From Vicinamibacterales bacterium (GTDB lineage: Bacteria; Acidobacteriota; Vicinamibacteria; Vicinamibacterales; Fen-181): 64,000 nt of DNA. A program made the translations under genes and the position numbers. Position 1 is the first letter of the stretch. Every line of letters begins with the position of its first letter. This document shows, piece by piece, positions 8,646-17,179 of this stretch. The DNA lies in the NCBI GenBank assembly GCA_036504215.1, contig DASXVO010000046.1, positions 97,199-161,198 on the forward strand. Direction: 5' to 3'. The notes beneath the pieces are model-generated. The model ran no database searches and was not told the DNA's origin. It saw only the letters and a program-made list of their open reading frames with translations.

Positions 8646-9733
8646 ACTCCACCTACTCGTTCGTCTCGGCCCTTGGTGTCCTCTGTTGTTCCTTGTCCCT
8701 CGCCGTTCCGGCGGCGAACGCGCAGTCGAAGCCCAGGCTTGTCGACGCGCAGGTGCAGACGCAGGCGGTCGCGTCCGGGCTCGGACAGGCGTTCGGGACC
8801 ATCGTGACCGGTCAGCAGTCGCCGGCGTGGATCGGGTACGGCATCGCGGCCGTGCCCGGTGAACACCACATGTGCGACAACTGCTACGACTCGGGCGGCT
8901 GCGGTCGCACGTACCTCGAGGGTCGCAGGCCCGGCGTCACCATCGACACGACCGGCGGCAAGGTGGCGCTCGAAGCACCGCGCGTCGCCTACGTCTTCTT
9001 CCGTGTCGAGCACGGGGCCGTTCAGAAGATCCGCGTCTTCTCGCCCGAGTGCGAGCTGGATGCGGGGGGCCTTCCGGTCCGCTGGCTCACCGATGTGAAC
9101 CAGGCTGAGAGCGTCGCTCTGCTTTCCTCGTTCGTCAGGACGAAGGTCGAACGGGCGAACGCGAGCCCGTCGGACAACGCGGCGCTGATGGCCCTTGCGC
9201 AGCACGCCGACGGCTCTGCCACCGCGGCGCTCGACCGGTTCGTCGCAGCGGGCCAGCCTGCGGACATCCGCAAGCACGCGGCGTTCTGGCTCGCCGCCGC
9301 CCGCGGGCGGGAGGGTTTCCAGACACTGCAGCGGCTCGTGCGCGTGGAGTCCGACGTGGCCTTTCGAAGGGAACTGGTGTTCCCGATTTCCATCAGCCAC
9401 GAGCCGGGCGTCGTCGACGCCTTGATTCAGCTCGCGCACGACAGCCAGAGCGGCGTCAGGAGCCAGGCGCTCTTCTGGCTTGCGCAGAAAGCGGGCGCCA
9501 AGGCGGCCGGCACGCTGGCCGACGCCGTGGCCAACGACCCGGATACCGAGGTGAAGACGCGCGCGGTCTTCGGGCTGAGCCAACTGCCGAAGGAAGAAGG
9601 CGTGCCGCGACTGATCGAGGTGGCCCGCACCAACCGCAACCCCGCCGTTCGCAAGAAGGCGATGTTCTGGCTGGGACAGTCGGGCGACCCGCGGGCGACG
9701 GCGTTCTTCGAGGAGATCCTGCGGGGAAAGTGA
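8642..9733 (+). CDS. Exported HEAT-repeat protein
   Basis: A 363-residue exported protein with signal peptide (cleavage likely near ANAQS). Residues about 70-90 contain a Cys-rich stretch, MCDNCYDSGGCG, absent from the neighbour. From about residue 180 onward HEAT repeats follow: DIRKHAAFWLAAARG, GVRSQALFWLAQKAG, EVKTRAVFGLSQLPK, AVRKKAMFWLGQSGD. It starts inside the stop of the preceding HEAT gene (ATGA), completing a tight four-gene unit with the sigma and anti-sigma factors. A role in periplasmic protein binding or stress sensing is inferred; no catalytic motif was found. Confidence 0.75.
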   Translation: MNSTYSFVSALGVLCCSLSLAVPAANAQSKPRLVDAQVQTQAVASGLGQAFGTIVTGQQSPAWIGYGIAAVPGEHHMCDNCYDSGGCGRTYLEGRRPGVTIDTTGGKVALEAPRVAYVFFRVEHGAVQKIRVFSPECELDAGGLPVRWLTDVNQAESVALLSSFVRTKVERANASPSDNAALMALAQHADGSATAALDRFVAAGQPADIRKHAAFWLAAARGREGFQTLQRLVRVESDVAFRRELVFPISISHEPGVVDALIQLAHDSQSGVRSQALFWLAQKAGAKAAGTLADAVANDPDTEVKTRAVFGLSQLPKEEGVPRLIEVARTNRNPAVRKKAMFWLGQSGDPRATAFFEEILRGK

Positions 9734-9744
9734 CCCCCGCCTGC

Positions 9745-11028
9745 TCAGCGTTTGGCTGCCCTGTCCACTTCACGCCAGACGCGCATGAGGTTGCCGCCCC
9801 AGATCTTGGCGATTTGGTCCTCGGTGTAGCCGCGACGCAACAATTCGACGGTCACGTTCATGGCTTCCGAGTGGTCGTTGAATCCGGGGATGCCGCCGCC
9901 ACCGTCGAAATCCGTGCCGACGCCGACGTGGTCGATGCCAGCCACCTGCACGGCGTGGTCGATATGATCGGCGAAGTCCTTGAGCGTGGCGCCGGGGTAC
10001 TTCGCGTCAATCGCCTTCATCCGCTCCCGGTACGTGTCCCGACGCTTCTCCATCTCGCCGCGCTGTTCGGGCGTCACCTGTGGCGCGCCCTGCCCCGCCT
10101 GCCCACCCGGCGCACCTGGACCGCCCGCCCGGCGTCCAAGTCCCAGTTCCTCGCGCAACGCCTGCACGGCCTTCTGCCGCTCGGGTGATGCTGCCTCGAG
10201 ATACTCGGCCAGCGCGACGATCTGGATGACGCCTCCGTTCTTCGCCAGCGCCTTCAACTGCTCATCGTCCAGGTTGCGGGGATTGTCGTTGACCGCCGAG
10301 CACCCGGAATGCGACGCGATGATCGGCGCCTTCGAGACCTTGATCACATCCCAGAACGACTTCTTCGAGGCGTGCGAGACGTCCACCATGATTCCCAGCC
10401 GGTTCATCTCGGCCACGACTCTCGCGCCAAACGGCGACAGCCCGTTGTGCATGGGCTCTCTCGGGCCGGCTGAATCGGTCACCTGGTTGTGCGCTGTGTG
10501 CACGAGCGTGATGTAGCGCGCGCCGAGGTCGAAGAACGTCTTCACGTTCGCCGGGTCGTCGCCGATCGGATAGCCGTTCTCCAGCCCGACGAGGATGATC
10601 CGCTTGCCGGTCTTCTGAACCCTCTCGACCTCGGCGGGTGTCCGGGCCAGTTCGCAGAGTTCGGGGTGCATCTTCGTCAACCGCGCGATCGCATCGAACT
10701 TCGAAATTGCCTGGTCGTAGGCGGTCTTGTAGCCGGCCGCGTCGAGGTTCGGGTTCTGGCCCACGAACACGGCCAGGAACACGCCGTCGAGGCCGCCGGC
10801 TTTCATCTTCGGCAGATCGCACTTGAGCGACGTGGGCCCGCCGGGATCGAGCGCGGGCGTGGCGTAGGTGGCCCCCCCGATGTCGACGTGGCTGTCGATG
10901 GTCAGGATCCGTTCGTGGATGGCCTTCGCCTTCTTGATGAAGGCAGCGTCGGGGTCTGCCTGGCGGGCAGCGAGGCCGACGCCAGCGAGGCACGTCGCGG
11001 CAAGAACGACTGGGAAGAGGCGTTGCAT
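9745..11028 (-). CDS. Membrane dipeptidase, M19 family, exported
   Basis: A 427-residue peptidase M19 (renal dipeptidase family) with signal peptide. TIDSHVDIGG carries the first zinc ligands (HxD), and later ligands lie in LVHTAHNQVTD, MVDVSHAS and IIASHSGCSAVNDNPRN; the end motif is GIDHVGVGTDFDGGGG. These binuclear zinc enzymes hydrolyse dipeptides, often with a D-residue at the C-terminal side. The ATG at 11028 was chosen because the signal peptide begins there. An insert rich in Gly, Ala and Gln (GRRAGGPGAPGGQAGQGAP) lies in the middle and is unusual. The gene follows the threonine aldolase gene after a gap of 124 bases. Confidence 0.9.
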   Translation of the reverse strand: MQRLFPVVLAATCLAGVGLAARQADPDAAFIKKAKAIHERILTIDSHVDIGGATYATPALDPGGPTSLKCDLPKMKAGGLDGVFLAVFVGQNPNLDAAGYKTAYDQAISKFDAIARLTKMHPELCELARTPAEVERVQKTGKRIILVGLENGYPIGDDPANVKTFFDLGARYITLVHTAHNQVTDSAGPREPMHNGLSPFGARVVAEMNRLGIMVDVSHASKKSFWDVIKVSKAPIIASHSGCSAVNDNPRNLDDEQLKALAKNGGVIQIVALAEYLEAASPERQKAVQALREELGLGRRAGGPGAPGGQAGQGAPQVTPEQRGEMEKRRDTYRERMKAIDAKYPGATLKDFADHIDHAVQVAGIDHVGVGTDFDGGGGIPGFNDHSEAMNVTVELLRRGYTEDQIAKIWGGNLMRVWREVDRAAKR

Positions 11029-11152
11029 GGCAGCCAACTCTCGGGGGTTTGGGTGAATATCACGAGAAGAGGCCGCCGCGGACAAGAGACGGCCTTCAAG
11101 AGTTGGAATACGCCGGCAGGCGAAGAAACGCTTACCGCCGACCTCTCACGGC

Positions 11153-12220
11153 CTACTGGGCGATGCCTGCCCTCGATCGCGCCCAGAGTCTGCCAATCAC
11201 CTCCACCGCCTTCCAACAGTCGGCTTCGCTGATCCCGTAGTGCGTCACCAATCGGAGCCTCCCGCCGCCGAAGTCCGACACGCGCACTCCCTCCTTCTCC
11301 AGCGCCGCCGACAGCGCCGCCGCTTCAGCCACACCGGGCAACCCGAAGATGACGATGTTGGTCTGGACCGTGGAGAGGTCGAGCGTGATGCCCGGGAGCG
11401 AGGCAATGCCTTCGGCCAGAATCCGGGCGTTCTGATGGTCCTCGGCCAGACGGTCGACCATCTCGGTGAGCGCAACGATTCCGGGCGCCGCGATGACACC
11501 GGCCTGCCGCATGCCGCCGCCGAGAATCTTCCGCATCCGGCGCGCGCGATCGACGAAGGCCGCCGACCCGCAGATCAGCGAGCCAACCGGCGCCGCCAGC
11601 CCCTTGGACACACAGAGCTGCACGGACGACACGTGACGCGTCCAGTCGGAGACCGGCCGGCCGCTGGCCACCGCCGCGTTGAACAGGCGTGCGCCGTCCA
11701 GATGGACGGGCAGGTTGTGGCGCCGGGCGATCGCCGCCACGGCCGCGAAGTACTCGGGCGAGAGGATGGCGCCGCCGCATCGGTTGTGCGTGTTCTCCAG
11801 ACAGATCACGCCGGGAGGTGCCCAGTGATAGAAATGGTAGTGGTGCGACGGCAGGTGAATCGCCGCCTCGATGGCGTCGAGCGGAAGCGTGCCGTCGAGG
11901 TTGGTCCGGACCGGGTGCATGACCATGCCCCCGAGTGCCGACGCGGATCCGTTCTCGTACTGGTAGATGTGCGATTCGTCGCCCAGGATCACTTCCTGGC
12001 CGCGACCGCAGTGCGCGAGCAGCGACCCCAGATTCCCCATCGTCCCGCTGCTGACGAAGAGGCCGGCCTCCATCCCAGTGAGCCGGGCCGCCAGGGATTC
12101 CAGACGATTGACCGTCGGATCCTCGCCAAAAACGTCGTCGCCAAGCTCCGCCGTCGCCATCGCCTGCCGCATGGCCGGCGTCGGCAGCGTGACCGTATCA
12201 CTCCGTAGATCGATTGGCAT
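11153..12220 (-). CDS. ltaE: Low-specificity L-threonine aldolase
   Basis: A 355-residue PLP enzyme of fold type I, cleaving L-threonine and L-allo-threonine to glycine and acetaldehyde. The start DLRSDTVTLPTPAMRQAM and GDDVFGEDPTVNRLE are hallmarks of the family; the PLP lysine lies in SVQLCVSKGLAAPVGSLICG; VHLDGARLFNAAV supplies the PLP-binding aspartate. Length is usual. The ATG at 12220 is preceded by GGAAAGG. It stands between two peptidase genes on the same strand, with gaps large enough for separate promoters. Confidence 0.93.
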   Translation of the reverse strand: MPIDLRSDTVTLPTPAMRQAMATAELGDDVFGEDPTVNRLESLAARLTGMEAGLFVSSGTMGNLGSLLAHCGRGQEVILGDESHIYQYENGSASALGGMVMHPVRTNLDGTLPLDAIEAAIHLPSHHYHFYHWAPPGVICLENTHNRCGGAILSPEYFAAVAAIARRHNLPVHLDGARLFNAAVASGRPVSDWTRHVSSVQLCVSKGLAAPVGSLICGSAAFVDRARRMRKILGGGMRQAGVIAAPGIVALTEMVDRLAEDHQNARILAEGIASLPGITLDLSTVQTNIVIFGLPGVAEAAALSAALEKEGVRVSDFGGGRLRLVTHYGISEADCWKAVEVIGRLWARSRAGIAQ

Positions 12221-12292
12221 AAACCTTTCCGTGCAGTATGAAGTAGAACGACCACCGCCCCGCAGTCGTCACCGACTGACAAGCACCACCGA

Positions 12293-14368
12293 CTATTCCC
12301 TGACCCACCGGTCCATCCACGTGATGAACTCGTGATACCACAACGCGCTGTTTGCAGGCCTGTTGATCCAGTGCCCCTCGTCCGGGAGGTAGACGAGCCG
12401 TGACGGCACGCCCTGCCGCTGCAACGCGGTGAACAACTGCAGTCCCTCGCCGATCGGCACGCGGAAGTCGAGCTCGCCGTGCGTCACCAGCGTGGGCGTC
12501 TTGAAGTTCCTGGCGTAGGTGTGCGGCGAGAGCCTGGCGTAGAGATCCGGGTTCGTCCAGGGCGTGCCTTTCAAATCCCATTCCGGGAACCACAGCTCCT
12601 CGGTGACGCCGTACATGCTCGTCAGATTGTAGACGCCGGCGTGCGTGACGATCGCTTTGAAGCGTGTCGTGTGACCAAGGAACCAGTCCATCATGTAGCC
12701 GCCGAATGACGCGCCCGCTGCTCCCGTCCGACCCCTCTCGACGTACGGCAGCGCCTCGGCGAAATCAGCGCCTTTCATCAGGTCCTCGTAGACCATGCCC
12801 GCCCAGTCGCCGCTGATCTCGTCGGTGAACTGCTGGCCAAAACTCGTGGACCCATGCGGGTTCGGCATGAACACCACGTAGCCGGCGGCGGCAAAGACCT
12901 GTGCGTTCCAGCGGAACGTCCAGCCGTCGTGCCACGAGTTCTGCGGCCCGCCGTGCACGAGGTAGAGCAGAGGGTACTTCTGCCCCTCCTTGAAGCCGGC
13001 CGGCTTCACCACCCACGCCTGGATCTTCGCTCCGCCAGCACCCTCGAACCAGACATTCTCACCCGGGCGAAGCCTGAACGCGGCAAGAGCAGGATTGGTG
13101 GAGGTCACCTGGCGGACCCCCTGCAGGACCTGTCCTTTGGCGGCCGTGAGCGGTGCGCTGAACACCTCGGCGGGAGCCGCCAGGGTCGTCTGGCTGAACA
13201 CGAGCGTCCGCCCGTCGCCCGACACCTGGAGGTCGCCGTTCGACCCCGAACGGAGGATCGGCAGGGGTTCACCGCCTGCCAGGTCCAGCCGGAAGATGTC
13301 ACTGCGCCCCTCGTTCTCCGCGGTCAGGTAGACCGTCTTCGAGTCCGGCGCCCACACGTAACTGTCCGCCGATCGGTCCCACGACGCGGTGATCGACCGG
13401 TGTTCGCCGGTCTTGCGGTCGTAGAGCATCAACTGCCAGCGGTCCGCCTCGAAGCCCGGTCGCTGTTGAGCCCGGTAGGCGACGTAGCGGCCATCAGGCG
13501 AGTAGGCAGGACCGCCGTCGGCGGCCGGGTTGGTCGTGATCTTCTTCGGCTTCGCCGCCGGATCGGCAAGGTCCAGGAGGAACAGGTCGCTGTTGGTGCT
13601 GATCGACTCCATCGGGTCCGTCTTGCGGGCGAAGGCCAGTTCCTTCGAGTCCGGCGAGAAGGCGTAGTCGTCCGGGCCGCCGAGCGAGAACGGAGGCACA
13701 TCCGCCTCGCCCGGCGTCACATCGCGGGGCGCGGCGGATCCATCCGAAGGGATGAGGAAGATATGGCTGAACTTCCCTTCCTTCCACGACACCCAGTGCC
13801 GGAACATCAGGCGGTCGGCCACGCGGGCCCGGCTCTTCCGGTTGTCGAATTCCTTCACCTTCTGAGCGTTGCACTCGTTGGTCGTGCACTCCGGGTAGAC
13901 GTCCGAGCCGAACGCCATCGACTTGCCGTCCGGCGACCACGTGACGCCGCCTGCTTCGGTGCCCAGGCTGGTCAGCTTGCGCGGCTCGCCGACAGGTCCG
14001 ATCGGGCCCATGTCCACCACCCAGATCTGAGAGCCGCCGTCGCGCGTGGAGATGAACGCCAGTTTCGTGCCGTCCGGTGACCAGCGCGGCGTGTCCTCGC
14101 CCTGCTCGGAGCGGACGATCGAGATCGCCTCGCCTCCGGCAACGGGCACGAGCCAGATGTGATTTCGCCGGGCGTTCTTCTCGAGACTGACGTCGGTCAC
14201 CACGTAGGCGATGCGACGGCCGTCCGGAGACAGGCGCGGATCGGAAACGCGCCTGAGCTTCAACATCTCCTCGACGCTGAAGGGCGGCGCGGAGGTCGAC
14301 TGCGCCGCGACCAGAGGCGCACCGAGGGCCAGCAGGACTGCCGACGCCAGGAGCGGACGAACTCGCAT
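12293..14368 (-). CDS. S9-family prolyl oligopeptidase-like serine peptidase, exported
   Basis: A 691-residue secreted peptidase. After a signal peptide (residues 1-22) comes a beta-propeller of PD40 repeats (RLSPDGRRIAYV, RWSPDGTKLAFIS, TWSPDGKSMAFGS, YSPDGRYVAYR). The C-terminal alpha/beta hydrolase carries the triad S554 (GASFGGYMMDW), D634 (ELDFRVP) and H666 (GHWINRP). Members cut peptides or acyl-amino acids in the periplasm. The ATG at 14368 was chosen over 14830 because of the GGAGG site and the signal peptide. A TATACT (minus strand, 14401-14406) about 32 bases upstream may be its -10. Confidence 0.92.
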   Translation of the reverse strand: MRVRPLLASAVLLALGAPLVAAQSTSAPPFSVEEMLKLRRVSDPRLSPDGRRIAYVVTDVSLEKNARRNHIWLVPVAGGEAISIVRSEQGEDTPRWSPDGTKLAFISTRDGGSQIWVVDMGPIGPVGEPRKLTSLGTEAGGVTWSPDGKSMAFGSDVYPECTTNECNAQKVKEFDNRKSRARVADRLMFRHWVSWKEGKFSHIFLIPSDGSAAPRDVTPGEADVPPFSLGGPDDYAFSPDSKELAFARKTDPMESISTNSDLFLLDLADPAAKPKKITTNPAADGGPAYSPDGRYVAYRAQQRPGFEADRWQLMLYDRKTGEHRSITASWDRSADSYVWAPDSKTVYLTAENEGRSDIFRLDLAGGEPLPILRSGSNGDLQVSGDGRTLVFSQTTLAAPAEVFSAPLTAAKGQVLQGVRQVTSTNPALAAFRLRPGENVWFEGAGGAKIQAWVVKPAGFKEGQKYPLLYLVHGGPQNSWHDGWTFRWNAQVFAAAGYVVFMPNPHGSTSFGQQFTDEISGDWAGMVYEDLMKGADFAEALPYVERGRTGAAGASFGGYMMDWFLGHTTRFKAIVTHAGVYNLTSMYGVTEELWFPEWDLKGTPWTNPDLYARLSPHTYARNFKTPTLVTHGELDFRVPIGEGLQLFTALQRQGVPSRLVYLPDEGHWINRPANSALWYHEFITWMDRWVRE

Positions 14369-14586
14369 GAAAGCCTCCAGATGAAGGGCGACAAACGGGG
14401 AGTATAGCGTGTCGGCACGGGAGATGCGCCAGCGCAGGTGGGTTCTGCGCCCGGTCCACGACGTGTGTCGCGCGATCGTCGCAAGAATGCTGGCCTTTTC
14501 CAACCGGGTTGACAGTCGCGACGGGCCTTTGCGCCCAACGGCGGACGACAAAGCGTGGCTGGAAATGCCGTCCGAGGCGGAGAACG

Positions 14587-17130
14587 ATGTGGCAAGAACT
14601 GCACGACGCGTCGCCTGGCAGCGCAGTTGAGGCACGAGGGGACCGTTGGCGCGTGATCGACGTGGATCGGTACGACGACTGCGCCGTCTGCCGGGTGCTG
14701 GGCACGACCGCCTCCAATCGTGGCGTCGAGCGGTCGCTCCTGCTCCCATTCGACCGCCTCCGACCCGGCAACCGCCCTGCGCGACTTCGCCGGATCGGCC
14801 GTCGCCGCTGGATGCTCGCGCTCCGCGCACTGAGCGTGGATTTCGAGGCGCGAGGAGGTCTTCGGGGTGCGGCGTTCGCGCGGCTGACGCTCATCGACTA
14901 CCAGCTCGAGCCGGCGCTCGCGTGCGCCCGCGGCGCCACGCGCGTCCTGATTGCCGATGAGGTTGGCCTTGGGAAGACGATCGAGGCTGGCTTGATCCTG
15001 GGCGACATCTGGGCTCGCACGAGTTCTCCGCGTGCACTCGTGGCGGCACCCGCAGGCCTGTGCCAGCAGTGGGTCGAGGAACTGCAGGATCGCTTTCGCC
15101 TGCCGGCCGTGCTCGTTGACGCCGGCGAACTCCGACGAGCCTCGCGACTGGCGGCGCCGGACGACAGTGTGTGGGCGCGGATCCCGCTGGCCGTCGTGTC
15201 GATTGATTTCGTGAAGCAGCCGGAAGTGCTTCACGGGCTCGCGGCCGTGCGGTGGGATCTGCTCGTCGTGGACGAAGCGCACCTGGCCGCGATGGCACGG
15301 GAGCGGGCCGCCGCCGTTCGCTGGCTCGCGCGGCGCGCGCGCCGGGTCGTGCTGCTGACCGCGACACCACACCCCGGCGAGCCTGGTGCGTTCGAGGCCC
15401 TGGCGGAGATCGGCCGCCTGCCCGCCGATCAGCCGATGGTGATGTTCCGACGGACTCGGCTCGACCTCGGGTTCACAAATGCCAGGCACGTGCGGATCCT
15501 GTCGGTTCGCCTGTCGCCGGTCGAGACACGAATGCATGCACTTCTCCATCGGTACTGCTCGAAGGTCTGGAGGGAGACGGACGGGCAAGGCGCCAACCCC
15601 GACGCGCGACTGGCAATGATTGTTCTCGGCAAGCGGGCATCATCCGGCGCGGCGTCGCTCGCGATATCGCTCGATCGTCGTCTTCAGGCGCTGTCGTCCG
15701 GGCCTGATGCGGCCGGCTGGCAACCGTCCCTCCCTCTTGCGGCGGAGGACGAAGACTGCAGCACGGCCGACGAGGATCCGACGTCGGTGCTCGCGGCGCC
15801 GGGGCTGTCGGATCGGCAGGCCGAGAAGCGGATGCTCCAGCGGCTGCTCGATCTCGCCCGCGAGGCGGTCCGGTCCGACAGCAAGGAACGCCGGCTCGGC
15901 CGCCTCCTCCTGCGCATCACCGAACCAGCCGTCGTCTTCACCGAGTACCGCGACACGCTGGAGCGGCTCGCACGCGTCCTGTCGGAGCACGCGAGTTTGG
16001 CCGTGCTCCACGGCGGCCTCGACGCGCGAGCGCGGAACGACGCGGTGCGGGCATTTGCCGAGGGCCGGGTGCGGGTGCTCCTCGCAACCGACGCGGCGGC
16101 GCACGGCCTGAACCTCCATACGCGGTGTCGGCTCGTCGTCAACCTCGAGTTGCCGTGGAATCCGGTACGTCTCGAGCAGCGGATCGGGCGCGTCGATCGC
16201 ATCGGCCAGTCGCGGACGGTGCATGCCGTGCACCTGGTCGCGGCGGGAACGAGCGAAGAGCAGGTCCTCGCGCGATTGGTGGTCCGACTCCACCGCGCGA
16301 GAGAGGTGCTCGGCACCGCAAGTTCGCCCCTCGGCCACCTGACCGAATTCCAGGTGGGCGAGCACGTCATGACGGGCGCGGGAACGCCGCCTGACAGGCT
16401 CGACGTCGGTGAGACGTCGACCGTTCGTTCGCCGTTCGCTGACCGGGCCGCCTCGGCGCATGGCGGCGTCCGCCGTCTCGACCTGCGGGTCGAAGCACGC
16501 GCCGAGGTCGCGAGGCTGAAGCAGGTTCGGGAGTTGGCTCGAGGACCGCGCCCCGAACCGTCCCGCGTGTCGGATCTCGAGGGCGTGCTGTCCGATCTCG
16601 GCCCGTCGGGCGCGTGGTGGACCGTGCTGCGCCGCCGAGACTTCGTCGCGGGTCTTCTGCCATGTGTGCTCTGTCTGCACCGCGTGCAGGTGGTGGACGG
16701 CGCGGGGCGGATCGCGGAAAGACTCCTCGTGCCGATCCGTATCGATGTTCCGATCGACGCGCTTCGGACGGTTGCGGTCAATCGCGGTGCTCTCCGCGCG
16801 CTGCTCGATGCGGCGCGCGACACGCTGTCGGCCGCCGCGCGTGCGTGGGTCGAGCGGTACCTGGACGCCGGACGTGAATCGCTTCGTCTGGCGGTCGCGC
16901 CGTTGTGCGCCCGACAGATCGAGATCGCTCGCGTCGCGGATGCGACGCCGGTGGTCGCGCTCCAGCCCGGCCTGTTCGATCGGCGCGCGCTGAAGTCGGC
17001 CGACCGCGATGAGGCGCTGCGCCGGCGGAGCGAAACCGACGACGACGCCCGGCTGTCTGCCCTGACGCGCGCGACCGACCTCTCCCTCGCCGGCCCACCG
17101 GCCGTGCTGCTGGTGGCCGTGGTGACCTAG
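14587..17130 (+). CDS. SNF2-family DEAD/DEAH helicase (DrmD-like) of a helicase-methyltransferase pair
   Basis: An 847-residue superfamily 2 helicase of SNF2/RapA type. Motif I is LIADEVGLGKTIEAG (about residue 124), motif II VVDEAHLA (about 228), motif III LLTATPH (about 256), and motifs V-VI ATDAAAHGLNLHTRC and LEQRIGRVDRIGQ (about 530). The last 270 residues are an unassigned Arg-rich tail. Chromatin-remodeller-like translocases of this kind occur as DrmD in class 1 DISARM and with methylase genes in restriction systems. The ATG at 14587 starts a well-packed N-terminus; 14509 is possible. Only 49 bases separate it from the methyltransferase gene on the same strand, so they are probably co-transcribed. 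No drmA, drmB or drmC is present. The name is by family; function is inferred. Confidence 0.85.
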   Translation: MWQELHDASPGSAVEARGDRWRVIDVDRYDDCAVCRVLGTTASNRGVERSLLLPFDRLRPGNRPARLRRIGRRRWMLALRALSVDFEARGGLRGAAFARLTLIDYQLEPALACARGATRVLIADEVGLGKTIEAGLILGDIWARTSSPRALVAAPAGLCQQWVEELQDRFRLPAVLVDAGELRRASRLAAPDDSVWARIPLAVVSIDFVKQPEVLHGLAAVRWDLLVVDEAHLAAMARERAAAVRWLARRARRVVLLTATPHPGEPGAFEALAEIGRLPADQPMVMFRRTRLDLGFTNARHVRILSVRLSPVETRMHALLHRYCSKVWRETDGQGANPDARLAMIVLGKRASSGAASLAISLDRRLQALSSGPDAAGWQPSLPLAAEDEDCSTADEDPTSVLAAPGLSDRQAEKRMLQRLLDLAREAVRSDSKERRLGRLLLRITEPAVVFTEYRDTLERLARVLSEHASLAVLHGGLDARARNDAVRAFAEGRVRVLLATDAAAHGLNLHTRCRLVVNLELPWNPVRLEQRIGRVDRIGQSRTVHAVHLVAAGTSEEQVLARLVVRLHRAREVLGTASSPLGHLTEFQVGEHVMTGAGTPPDRLDVGETSTVRSPFADRAASAHGGVRRLDLRVEARAEVARLKQVRELARGPRPEPSRVSDLEGVLSDLGPSGAWWTVLRRRDFVAGLLPCVLCLHRVQVVDGAGRIAERLLVPIRIDVPIDALRTVAVNRGALRALLDAARDTLSAAARAWVERYLDAGRESLRLAVAPLCARQIEIARVADATPVVALQPGLFDRRALKSADRDEALRRRSETDDDARLSALTRATDLSLAGPPAVLLVAVVT

Positions 17131-17177
17131 GCCACCGAGGTCCTCCGACCTCCGCGGCCTCTGCGGGCTTGGTGGCC
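17130..17177. other. Nested inverted repeats between helicase and methyltransferase genes
   Basis: An outer stem GGCCACC (17130-17136) with GGTGGCC (17171-17177) encloses a six-base hairpin GAGGTC / GACCTC with a four-base loop (17137-17152) and a weaker CGC / GCG hairpin. It fills almost the whole 49-base gap and ends three bases before the methyltransferase ATG, which has no clear ribosome site. It could limit translation of the second gene or be a small genomic repeat. Both are inference. Confidence 0.35.
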
Positions 17178-17179
17178 CT

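Noticed and set aside
12854..14080. 408-residue open frame on the plus strand inside the S9 peptidase gene
   Set aside because: Arg-rich, no motif, and antisense to a gene with a full catalytic triad; long shadows like this are expected at this GC content. The same holds for those opposite M14, recD2, methyltransferase and hisD genes.
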